A stretch of DNA of 37,391 nucleotides from Desulfofustis sp964433645. GTDB lineage: Bacteria; Desulfobacterota; Desulfobulbia; Desulfobulbales; Desulfocapsaceae. Below, in pieces: positions 14,574 through 22,143 of this stretch. Location: positions 1 through 37,391 of the forward strand of contig CAYSSK010000025.1 in NCBI GenBank assembly GCA_964433645.1, written 5' to 3'. The notes under the pieces were generated by a model. It was not told the DNA's origin. It was given only the letters and a program-made list of their open reading frames with translations, and searched no databases. A program made the translations under genes and the position numbers. Each line of letters begins with the position of its first letter. The stretch's first letter is position 1.

Positions 14574-16658
14574 TCAGTTATTTTTCTTTTCCTGCTCGTA
14601 TTTCTTGACCAACTCTTCGCCAACACTCTTCGGCACCTGCTTGAACGTGGCAAATTCCATGGTAAACTCCGCCTTGCCTTGGGTAAGCGAGCGTAAGACG
14701 GTGGAATAACCAAACATCTCAGACAAGGGCACCTCGGCCTCGACCACCGTGTAATTGCCTTCCTCCACGGTACCGATAATCATGCCGCGCCGCTGGTTGA
14801 GGCTGCCCATCACCGAACCCTGGAACTCGGTCGGGCCTTCCACGGCCACTTTCATGATCGGCTCCATGATCACCGGCCGGGCCTTGCGATACGCCTCCTT
14901 GAACGCCCCGATGGCGGCCAACTGAAAAGCGATATCCGAGGAGTCCACCGCATGTGAGGCGCCATCGTTGATAACCGCCCGGACTCCGGTAACAGAGGCG
15001 CCGCAGAGCGTGCCTTTTTCCATGCTTTTCTGGAATCCCTTGTCGCAGGATGGAATATATTCACGGGGAATGACACCGCCGACGATTGAGTCGACAAACT
15101 CATAGTCGCCTTCTTCCATCGGTTCGAGATAGCCGGCCACCCGCCCGTACTGGCCCGAGCCGCCGGTCTGCTTCTTGTGGGTGTAATCGAAATCGGCGCG
15201 GGCGGTGATGGTTTCGCGATAGGCGACCTGCGGCGCCCCGGCGGTGACCGCGGCCTTGTATTCACGCTTCATCCGTTCGATATAGACGTCGAGGTGTAGC
15301 TCGCCCATGCCGGAAATAATGGTTTCACCGGTCTCGTGATCGACAAATGTCCGAAAGGTCGGGTCTTCCTTGGTAAACCGGTTGAGCGCCTTGGACATAT
15401 TTGTTTGCGCCTTGTTATCCACCGGAATGATGGCCAGCGAGATGACCGGCTCGGGGATATGCATGGAACTCATGGATGCATCGATCCCCTCTACGGTAAA
15501 GGTGTCGCCGGAGGCGCAATCGACACCGAACAGGGCGACGATATCGCCGGGCCCGCAGCCGTCGATCTCTTCCATCTCGTCCGCGTGCATCCGCACCAGT
15601 CGACCGATCTTGACCTTTTTCCCGGTCCGGCTGTTGTAGACGGTATCACCCTTGTTCAAATTGCCCTGATAGGTCCGCACGTAGGTCAGCTGGCCGTATC
15701 GCCCGTCTTCGAGCTTGAAGGCGAGCATGATCAACGGATCGTCCGGGCTGTTGGTCACCGCGAACTCCTCCTCGTTGTTGCGCAGGTCGAGGGCGAAATT
15801 CTGGACATCGGTCGGACACGGCAGATAGGCGGCCACCGCGTCGAGCAACGGCTGGATGCCTTTATTCTTGTAGGCCGAGCCGATGAACACCGGCGTAAAT
15901 TCGAGCGACAGCGTCCCTTTGCGGACCGCCTCATAAACCAGCTGGTTGTCGATCTCTCCCCCTTCCAGCAGGGCCTCCATCAATTCCTCGGAGTACATCG
16001 ACAATTCCTCGAGCAACTCCTGGTGACGCTCCTGCGCCTCGGCCTGCATCTCGGCCGGAATCTCCGCTTCACGAATCTGTTCGCCACTCGTTCCCTCAAA
16101 ATAGAGCGCCTTCATCGTAACCAGATCGACGATGCCGGAAAAATCGGCCTCAAGACCGATCGGCAGCTGCATCAGCCGCGCATTGAGGTCGAGTTTGTCG
16201 CGCAATTGCCCGGCCACCCGCTCCGGGTTGGCGCCGGTACGGTCGCACTTGTTGATGAAAGCGATCCGCGGTACCCGGTATCTGGTCATCTGCCGGTTCA
16301 CGGTAATCGACTGGGACTGAACCCCGCCGACCGAACAGAGCACCAGGATGGCCCCGTCGAGTACGCGCAGTGCCCGCTCCACCTCGATGGTGAAATCGAC
16401 ATGACCGGGGGTGTCGATGATATTGATCTCAATATCCTTCCACGAAGCATAGGTGGCGGCGGATTGGATGGTAATACCCCGCTCTTTTTCAAGCTCCATG
16501 GAGTCCATCTTGGCGCCGACGCCGTCTTTCCCGCGGACCTCGTGAATGGCATGAATCCTGTTGGTATAAAACAGAATCCGCTCGGTCAGGGTGGTTTTTC
16601 CCGAATCAATATGGGCGCTGATGCCGATATTGCGAACCTTCGATAAATCTCTAGCCAT
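14574..16658 (-). CDS. fusA: Elongation factor G, mitochondrial/spd type
   Basis: Translational GTPase of 694 residues. G1 is AHIDSGKT (residues 15-22), G3 is DTPGH, G4 is NKCD, and the later domains II-V are complete, ending in KKYEQEKKNN. The switch segment GKDGVGAKMDSMELEKERGI, with MDSMELE in place of the usual MDWMEQE, matches the mitochondrial EF-G1/spdEFG1 branch known from spirochaetes, planctomycetes and deltaproteobacteria. It is not in a ribosomal-protein operon: no rpsL, rpsG or tuf is nearby. It catalyses ribosome translocation; whether it is the main factor depends on other copies in the genome. AGAGGA lies 8 bases before the ATG. Confidence 0.95.
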   Translation of the reverse strand: MARDLSKVRNIGISAHIDSGKTTLTERILFYTNRIHAIHEVRGKDGVGAKMDSMELEKERGITIQSAATYASWKDIEINIIDTPGHVDFTIEVERALRVLDGAILVLCSVGGVQSQSITVNRQMTRYRVPRIAFINKCDRTGANPERVAGQLRDKLDLNARLMQLPIGLEADFSGIVDLVTMKALYFEGTSGEQIREAEIPAEMQAEAQERHQELLEELSMYSEELMEALLEGGEIDNQLVYEAVRKGTLSLEFTPVFIGSAYKNKGIQPLLDAVAAYLPCPTDVQNFALDLRNNEEEFAVTNSPDDPLIMLAFKLEDGRYGQLTYVRTYQGNLNKGDTVYNSRTGKKVKIGRLVRMHADEMEEIDGCGPGDIVALFGVDCASGDTFTVEGIDASMSSMHIPEPVISLAIIPVDNKAQTNMSKALNRFTKEDPTFRTFVDHETGETIISGMGELHLDVYIERMKREYKAAVTAGAPQVAYRETITARADFDYTHKKQTGGSGQYGRVAGYLEPMEEGDYEFVDSIVGGVIPREYIPSCDKGFQKSMEKGTLCGASVTGVRAVINDGASHAVDSSDIAFQLAAIGAFKEAYRKARPVIMEPIMKVAVEGPTEFQGSVMGSLNQRRGMIIGTVEEGNYTVVEAEVPLSEMFGYSTVLRSLTQGKAEFTMEFATFKQVPKSVGEELVKKYEQEKKNN

Positions 16659-16720
16659 GGTTATTGTCCTCTACCATTTACCTGAACACCGACGTGAAAA
16701 GCAGTTCTCCCGTCACCCAC

Positions 16721-16768
16721 CCGGGAGAAAAGAAAAAAAGAAAGGAGCTACAAGTACTGTAACTCCTT
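16721..16768 (-). terminator. Rho-independent terminator upstream of fusA
   Basis: On the minus strand an 11-base stem with one G-U pair (AAGGAGTTACA / TGTAGCTCCTT, loop GTACT, 16768-16742) is followed by a T-rich tract CTTTTTTTCTTTTC. It lies between the truncated WYL gene and fusA and would end transcription arriving from the former. Confidence 0.75.
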
Positions 16769-16839
16769 GGCAAAAAAATCCATAATCCCGGAAAAACCGT
16801 GCGGTCGGGAGAATTACGGCCTACGGCGACAATCGACAT

Positions 16840-17106
16840 TTAGCCGATAGAAAAATGTATATAATGCCAATTATTAAAAAATAAATCAACAAATATTTTT
16901 GACCAACCGGGAAAATCCCTGGCGTCATCGACCTGCAGCCCCGGCAGCACGGCCATAAACGACTTCAGATCCCGCTGAATGGTCCGCTGGCTCACCGTAA
17001 ACCCATGTTGTTCGAGGGCTGTTTGCAGATCGCGCGTGGTGGTCTTTTTCGGGACCGTCGGCATCTGCTGCAGCATCGTCAGATAACGGAGAAATTGTCC
17101 GGACAT
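16840..17106 (-). pseudogene. Truncated N-terminal part of a WYL/DeoR-type transcriptional regulator
   Basis: An 88-residue reading frame with the helix-turn-helix half of YafY/WYL-type regulators: LRYLTMLQQMPTVPKKTTTR, then DLQTALEQHGFTVSQRTIQR and DLKSFMAVLPGLQVDD, ending at PGW. In this family an approximately 200-residue WYL effector domain normally follows this point. Here the frame runs into an AT-rich stretch coding SKIFVDLFFNNWHYIHFSIG and stops, and no WYL domain is seen in any nearby frame. The first ATG at 17106 has no clear ribosome binding site. It looks like a decayed gene whose 3' part was lost, though a short DNA-binding protein cannot be excluded. Confidence 0.6.
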
Positions 17107-17427
17107 ACTGCACTCGATGCGTATCGCGACACGATCTGTCGCCACAGGTTGGCGGTTTGGTTAATATTGTCGCTATCCCACGTTATCATACGACAGCCAT
17201 TGGAAAAAGCCGGAAAAAAATACGATGGAAGCAGATATGAGAGGAGTGACCGATGAGCACGCACTTTATGACGGAAGGCCTGATCGCCGACGGTTGCCTC
17301 GAAGGAGCCGGCCGGAGTTGCTTAGAACGATCAGAAAGACGGTCGTCACCGTCAGCTTTTGCGGCAGACACCGCTTTTCTCTGCGCACAACGCCTGCTCG
17401 CTGCCGCCGGCCGTGAGACCCGCCGGA
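17107..17427. other. Intergenic stretch, no gene recognised
   Basis: This gap lies between the regulator remnant and the lapBC-regulator operon. No credible coding sequence is seen. At 17338-17353 a 6-base GC-rich stem with a 4-base loop (GACGGT / ACCGTC) is followed on the minus strand by TTTCTGATCG, a weak terminator candidate for the operon above it. AT-rich bases around 17160-17225 could hold a promoter for the remnant, but I see no clear -35/-10 pair. Confidence 0.35.
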
Positions 17428-18048
17428 CTAGCCATTGCCAAAAAGTCTGGCCAGACTGACCCGGCTGGTCGTGCTCGTTTTACCGTAAATCGAACTCAGG
17501 TGCGCTTTAACTGTTCGCTCAGTGATGTCGAGTTCTTCGGCGATGTCCTTGTTGGCCAAGCCTCGGGCTACCAGGGAAGCCACTTGGTATTCTCGTTTGG
17601 AAAGATGGTCCATGGACTGTCCACCCGGTGTCCGCGCCGCTGTTTCCGGATGGCTAGCCGCCCGATCAAGCAAGTATTCCAGCAAATCTGAACCGGTCCA
17701 GATCTGTCCGGAAATGACCGTTTGCGCCGCCTGGCTGAGCCGAGCAGCGGCAATGTAGGTATTACTGTAGCCCTGGCATCCCATTCTCAAACAGGCGATT
17801 CCCTCCTGGTTGGTGGGTCGGTCGGCAAGCACGAAAATCTTGCTTTTGCCCGGATTGGCGATGATTTTTTGCAACTGTTGGCGGTCCACCAGCGAACGGT
17901 GGACAAAGACAATGGCTATCTTCTTGCCGGCCAGTATCCGGTTGGCCTGCTCGAGAGTGGTGGCTTCGTAGGACTGATACTGGTCTTTGAGGGCCTCATG
18001 CCAGCGACGCAGGACGCTATCGTTCTGGCTGCACAAAAGAATATTCAT
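17428..18048 (-). CDS. LuxR-family regulator with degenerate receiver domain
   Basis: Protein of 206 residues. Residues 1-125 have the shape of a response-regulator receiver domain, but the phospho-acceptor strand reads IAIVFVHRSL (residues 45-53), with Val/His where aspartate is required, so ordinary phosphorylation is unlikely. Residues about 148-204 are a LuxR/NarL helix-turn-helix (LSKREYQVASLVARGLANKD, IAEELDITERTVKAHLSSIY). It starts 2 bases after the lapC stop and must be co-transcribed with lapBC. It is therefore a good candidate regulator of the adhesin or of its own secretion operon. The ligand or partner is unknown. Confidence 0.85.
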   Translation of the reverse strand: MNILLCSQNDSVLRRWHEALKDQYQSYEATTLEQANRILAGKKIAIVFVHRSLVDRQQLQKIIANPGKSKIFVLADRPTNQEGIACLRMGCQGYSNTYIAAARLSQAAQTVISGQIWTGSDLLEYLLDRAASHPETAARTPGGQSMDHLSKREYQVASLVARGLANKDIAEELDITERTVKAHLSSIYGKTSTTSRVSLARLFGNG

Positions 18049-18050
18049 GA

Positions 18051-19421
18051 CTATCTCTCCCGCAGTGCCATTTGCTTGGCTCTGAGTACCGGTTTCAGCA
18101 GGTACGATAAGATCGTTTTCTTGCCCGTCAGGATATCGACGGTGGCCACCATGCCGGGTATGATCGGCATGGGTCCGTCTTTGCCGTCCAGATAATTTTT
18201 TTCAGTTCTCACTTTGACGAGATAGTAGCTGTTACCCTGCTCGTCGGTTATGGAGTCGGCGCTGATATGTTCAAGCTCGGCGTTGAGGCCACCAAACACG
18301 GTAAAATCGTAAGCGGTGAATTTGACGACCGCTTTTTGATCGGGCCGGAGAAAAGCGATATCGGCCGGTTTGACCTTGGCTTCGACCAGCAGGGTATCTT
18401 CCAGCGGCACGATCTCGATCAGGTTCATCCCGGGCTGAACGACGCCGCCGATGGTATTGACCAATACCTGTTTGACGGTCCCGTAGACCGGTGATCGGAC
18501 CGAAGTCCGATCCAGCCGATCGGCCAGGGCCACCGAAGAGGCCGACATCGTATCGAGTTGGACGAGTACTTCGGTCAGTTCTTCCTTGGCCTTGTTGGCA
18601 AACTGGAGCCGCTCTTCCTCGATCTCCTTGAGCGCTTCTTCCAGTTGCGACTGTACCCGGGGAATGGCCAGCCTGGTGGCGTTGATTTCACCCTGCTTGG
18701 TACTGGCTTCCCGTTCCAGGCGCAGGAACTCGACTTCCGAGACGGCGCCGTCCTTGATCAACGGTTCGGTGAGGTCCATTTCCCGTTTCAGCAGCCGATA
18801 GGTCCTGGTCAGTTCGGATACCTTCTCCTTGAGCTCGACCAGGTCCTGACGCCGCTGTTTGACCTGCTCCTCGAGAATGCCGATGGCGGCTTTGAATTCG
18901 TTTTTTCGGGAAGCAAACAATTCCATTTCGCGGTCGGCAAACTCCATCTTCTCGTTGCGGACTTCCTCTGGAATGGCTATCTCGGTTCCCTGGGTCTCGG
19001 CCCGCAATCGGGCGGCCTTGGCCAGCAGGGCCAAGTATCGGTTCCGGTATTCCTGATAGGGCGCCGAGAAGCGTTTTTCATCCAGCCGCATCAACAACTG
19101 CCCCTTTTGGACGATATCACCCACTCTGACGTAGGTTTCGGCGAGGATACCGCCCTCGAGATTCTGCACCACCTGGATCTGGCTGGACGGAATGACCTTG
19201 CCCATTCCCCGGGTCACCTCCTCGACTTCGGATACCGAAGCCCAGCCGATGGCGACGACGAACAAGAGCAGGGTCGTCCAGATCAAAACCCGGCCCCCGC
19301 GGGGTGATTGCACGAGGATCGTGGTCCTGATATCGGTAATCAGATCCAGATCTTCCTGGGAATATCGCGCCGAGCGTTTCTTTTCGGTCGGCCGACTCAA
19401 TCGATCGCTTCCTTGTGCCAT
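18051..19421 (-). CDS. lapC: LapC-like membrane fusion protein of the type I secretion system
   Basis: HlyD-family adaptor of 456 residues. A short cytoplasmic N-terminus precedes one membrane helix (about residues 43-62, LIWTTLLLFVVAIGWASV). A lipoyl/barrel part follows (VIPSSQIQVVQNLEGGILAE, VRVGDIVQKGQLLMRLD), then a long coiled-coil hairpin of about residues 120-300, and a C-terminal barrel with RSPVYGTVKQVLVNTIGGVV and VEIVPLEDTLLVEAKVKP-like sequence. It would link the ABC transporter to the outer-membrane channel. It starts 3 bases after lapB. The family assignment is secure; the Lap label comes from context with LapB, LapD, LapG and the adhesin. Confidence 0.94.
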   Translation of the reverse strand: MAQGSDRLSRPTEKKRSARYSQEDLDLITDIRTTILVQSPRGGRVLIWTTLLLFVVAIGWASVSEVEEVTRGMGKVIPSSQIQVVQNLEGGILAETYVRVGDIVQKGQLLMRLDEKRFSAPYQEYRNRYLALLAKAARLRAETQGTEIAIPEEVRNEKMEFADREMELFASRKNEFKAAIGILEEQVKQRRQDLVELKEKVSELTRTYRLLKREMDLTEPLIKDGAVSEVEFLRLEREASTKQGEINATRLAIPRVQSQLEEALKEIEEERLQFANKAKEELTEVLVQLDTMSASSVALADRLDRTSVRSPVYGTVKQVLVNTIGGVVQPGMNLIEIVPLEDTLLVEAKVKPADIAFLRPDQKAVVKFTAYDFTVFGGLNAELEHISADSITDEQGNSYYLVKVRTEKNYLDGKDGPMPIIPGMVATVDILTGKKTILSYLLKPVLRAKQMALRER

Positions 19422-19424
19422 GTT

Positions 19425-21596
19425 TTATACATTCAACTGGCCGCTCTTCAAGGCTTCCAGAATGTTGTTTTTGGGACCGTCGGCCCGGACCATGCCGCTG
19501 TCCATGACGATAAGCCGGTCGACGAGTTTCAGCAACGACGCCCGGTGGGTTACCAGGATCAGGGTCTTGCCGTGGAGAATCGGGGCGAGCTTTCGGCACA
19601 ATATACCCTCGGTACGGGCATCCATGGAACTGCTTGGTTCGTCAAGGATCATTATCGGCGGATCGAGCAGCAAGGCCCGGGCCAGAGCGACCGTCTGCCG
19701 CTGGCCGCCGGAAAGATTCCGGCCCTGCTCGTCGACCTGCATGTCAAAGCCCTGGGAATGGTTCTTGACAAAATCGGAGACGCCGGCCAGGTCGGCCACC
19801 CGGATGATGACCTCGTCATCCACATCGGGGTGGCCCAGGGTGATGTTCTCTTTGACCGAGCCACGAAACAGCGTGATATCCTGGGGGACGCAGCCGATGA
19901 AGTGGCGCAGGTCGGTCGGGTCGATCTGTCTGATATCGGTACCGTCGACGGTAACGATGCCGTGGCTCGGCTCATACAGGCCGAGCAGCACCTTGCCGAG
20001 CGTGCTCTTGCCGGAACCGATGGAGCCGATGATGGCGACACGCTCACCGGCACGGATCGTCAACGTGATATCCTTGAGGGCCTGGACCGTTTGCCCGGGA
20101 TACTGGAACGAGACGTTTTTGAAAACCACCTCACCGGTGATCCGGGTCCGATGGAGGAAGGAGGAATCCGCGGGTCGTTCCACCGGCCGGGACATCAGTC
20201 CTTTAAGGGTCTTGTAGGCCGTGTGGGCACGGTGAAAGCGGGAGGCCAGGCTGACGAACTGGGTCATCGGAGCGATGGCCTGGCGACTCAGGATAACGAT
20301 GGCGATCAGGCCGCCCTGCGTCAAATTGCCCTGGGAGATTGCGTAGACACCGGCAATCACTACCGCCACCACCGTGGAACTCTGGACGAAGGTCGACAGG
20401 TGGTTGACCGAGGTCGAGAGAAACCGGGAGCGTGCCCCCCACTTGGAGATGTGGGCGATCGAGTCTTCCCACTCATGCTGGACCTTGCTTTCAGCCCCAA
20501 GCATTTTCAAATTTTCGATACCGTTGAGCCCTTCGACCAGGATCGCGTTCTTTTTGGCAGAGGCCTCATAGGTTTTTTCGATGCTGTTCCGCAGTGGTTT
20601 GTAGATGAAAATCGAGTAGCAGATCAGCACGACGATGGCGATCAGGTGAATGATCACGATCGACCCGGACAGGTACCAGATCGCCAGCAGGCCGAGAATC
20701 ACGAACGGCAGATCGACCAGAGCGGTGATGGAAATTGAGGTAATGAAATCACGGATCGAATCAAATTGTTGGATTTTACTTGAAAAAGATCCAATCGAAT
20801 CGGGCCGGGACGCCATCTTCATGCCGAGGGTCTTCTCAAACAGCTCGGCAGACATGTTCAGACTCGCCTTCTGGCCGGCCAGATCGACAAAATAGCCCCG
20901 CAGGCTCTGCATCAGCAGGGAAAAGAGATAGACGATAGCGATTCCGATAGCCAGCGCCCACAAGGTCTCAAAGGCGTTATTGGGAATTACCCGGTCATAG
21001 ACGTTGAGGATGAAAAACGGAGTTGCCAGTCCCAGCACATTGATCAGGAACGAGGCGACCAGTACGTCCCGGTAGAGCCGCCAGGAGGAGAGCATCTTGC
21101 CCCAGAACCAGTTTTTTTGACTGGCCTTTTCCGGGGCCGAAGCGTCCCTGACCCGATCGAAGGACGGGCGGGCGAAAATCGTATAACCGGTGTAGCGTTC
21201 GTTTATCTCGTCAAACGAGCGCTCATCTTTGCCCATCCCACTCTCGGGCAGAAGCACCGTGACCCTTTGCTCCCGGTGATCGATCTTGGTCAGGACGCAG
21301 GCCTTTTTCTCTTTGAGCAGCAGGATGCAGGGCAGTTCCAGGCCGCTCATGTTCTTGAGTTCGCGGGCCAGCACCCGGGAGGACATGCCGGCGCGGGCGG
21401 CAGCCCGAGCCGAGAGATTGACGCTCAGGCGGTTGTTCTCCAGTGGCAGGCCGGCCCGGATGGCCGCTTTGGAGACCGGCTGTCCGAATATCTTGGATAA
21501 AGAGGCCAGACAGTCGGTAAGCGGATCGTCAATCGTCTCGCTGCTATCGGTCAACTCCCAGGTTTCGGGCTTTTTCTGGACAACACGTGCTTTCAT
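19425..21596 (-). CDS. lapB: LapB-like type I secretion ABC transporter
   Basis: Protein of 723 residues in three parts. Residues about 1-145 are a C39-like domain (DPLTDCLASL, RAAARAGMSSRVLAREL, YTGYTIFARPSF) of the non-proteolytic kind used by RTX transporters to hold substrate. About 160-450 is a six-helix ABC membrane domain (VLGLATPFFILNVYDRVIPN). About 475-723 is the nucleotide-binding domain, with Walker A GSIGSGKST near residue 522, signature LSGGQ near 627 and Walker B IMILDEPSSSMD. It would export the adhesin at 27393-33443. It is the first gene of lapB-lapC-regulator. Its ribosome site is weak (GGCGGCGG directly before the ATG). Confidence 0.95.
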   Translation of the reverse strand: MKARVVQKKPETWELTDSSETIDDPLTDCLASLSKIFGQPVSKAAIRAGLPLENNRLSVNLSARAAARAGMSSRVLARELKNMSGLELPCILLLKEKKACVLTKIDHREQRVTVLLPESGMGKDERSFDEINERYTGYTIFARPSFDRVRDASAPEKASQKNWFWGKMLSSWRLYRDVLVASFLINVLGLATPFFILNVYDRVIPNNAFETLWALAIGIAIVYLFSLLMQSLRGYFVDLAGQKASLNMSAELFEKTLGMKMASRPDSIGSFSSKIQQFDSIRDFITSISITALVDLPFVILGLLAIWYLSGSIVIIHLIAIVVLICYSIFIYKPLRNSIEKTYEASAKKNAILVEGLNGIENLKMLGAESKVQHEWEDSIAHISKWGARSRFLSTSVNHLSTFVQSSTVVAVVIAGVYAISQGNLTQGGLIAIVILSRQAIAPMTQFVSLASRFHRAHTAYKTLKGLMSRPVERPADSSFLHRTRITGEVVFKNVSFQYPGQTVQALKDITLTIRAGERVAIIGSIGSGKSTLGKVLLGLYEPSHGIVTVDGTDIRQIDPTDLRHFIGCVPQDITLFRGSVKENITLGHPDVDDEVIIRVADLAGVSDFVKNHSQGFDMQVDEQGRNLSGGQRQTVALARALLLDPPIMILDEPSSSMDARTEGILCRKLAPILHGKTLILVTHRASLLKLVDRLIVMDSGMVRADGPKNNILEALKSGQLNV

Positions 21597-21747
21597 CCGC
21601 CGCCGTTTGCTGAATTAAATGGGACCTCCCCCCTCCAAGGACTTACACCTATAAAGTTTATCACAGATTTCTTTTTATCAATGGATCCCCCTGCGCATTG
21701 TGCCAAAACTGGTTACTATTGCAGAAATAATGAGCGGGAGGAATGCC

Positions 21748-22083
21748 ATGCTCTATGCGGAACGAGACCGGGGCGGCAGGATCGTTGCGATTCGCACGGA
21801 ACCCGGGGCAGACGGCGACGATGCGGAGGTTGTCAGCGAGCAGGATCTGATTGAGTTCCTGACGACGGCGGGTGCCGGTGAAAGCTACGAATCCCTACTG
21901 AAACTGACTGATACCAGGGTCATCAGGGTTCTTGACGACCTCATCGAGGTGCTGATCAAGAAAAACGTGATCCTCGCGACGGATCTGCCCGAGGAGGCCA
22001 GGGTCAAACTCGGCGCCCGGCATGAAACCCGCAAGCGCATGCACGAGGATCATACCGATTTCACCGTCGATGACATTCTCTAG
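21748..22083 (+). CDS. Small conserved hypothetical protein between lapB and lapD
   Basis: Protein of 111 residues beginning MLYAERDRGGRIVAIRTEPG. It has a mid-part ESLLKLTDTRVIRVLDDLIE, then VLIKKNVILATDLPEEARVK and a charged tail ending DFTVDDIL. It resembles a family of roughly 100-residue proteins often labelled tryptophan-synthase beta-like; that label is historical and no enzyme domain is visible. The ATG at 21748 follows GGGAGG (21736-21741) by 6 bases, better than the in-frame ATGs further upstream. It is transcribed away from lapB and towards lapD, alone on the plus strand. Its role in the adhesin system is unknown. Confidence 0.75.
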   Translation: MLYAERDRGGRIVAIRTEPGADGDDAEVVSEQDLIEFLTTAGAGESYESLLKLTDTRVIRVLDDLIEVLIKKNVILATDLPEEARVKLGARHETRKRMHEDHTDFTVDDIL

Positions 22084-22143
22084 CCGGCTTCGCTGCGGCT
22101 GACAGGTATCGGTGGCTTCTTGATAGCTGTTCCGGTGCAGCTG

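Noticed and set aside
15336..16646. A 436-codon plus-strand frame opposite fusA
   Set aside because: It lies wholly inside the certain EF-G gene, with no family resemblance and no independent ribosome site.
19308..20738. A 476-codon plus-strand frame opposite lapB/lapC
   Set aside because: It is antisense to a complete ABC transporter gene; the translation is rich in His, Asp and Gln with no recognisable domain.
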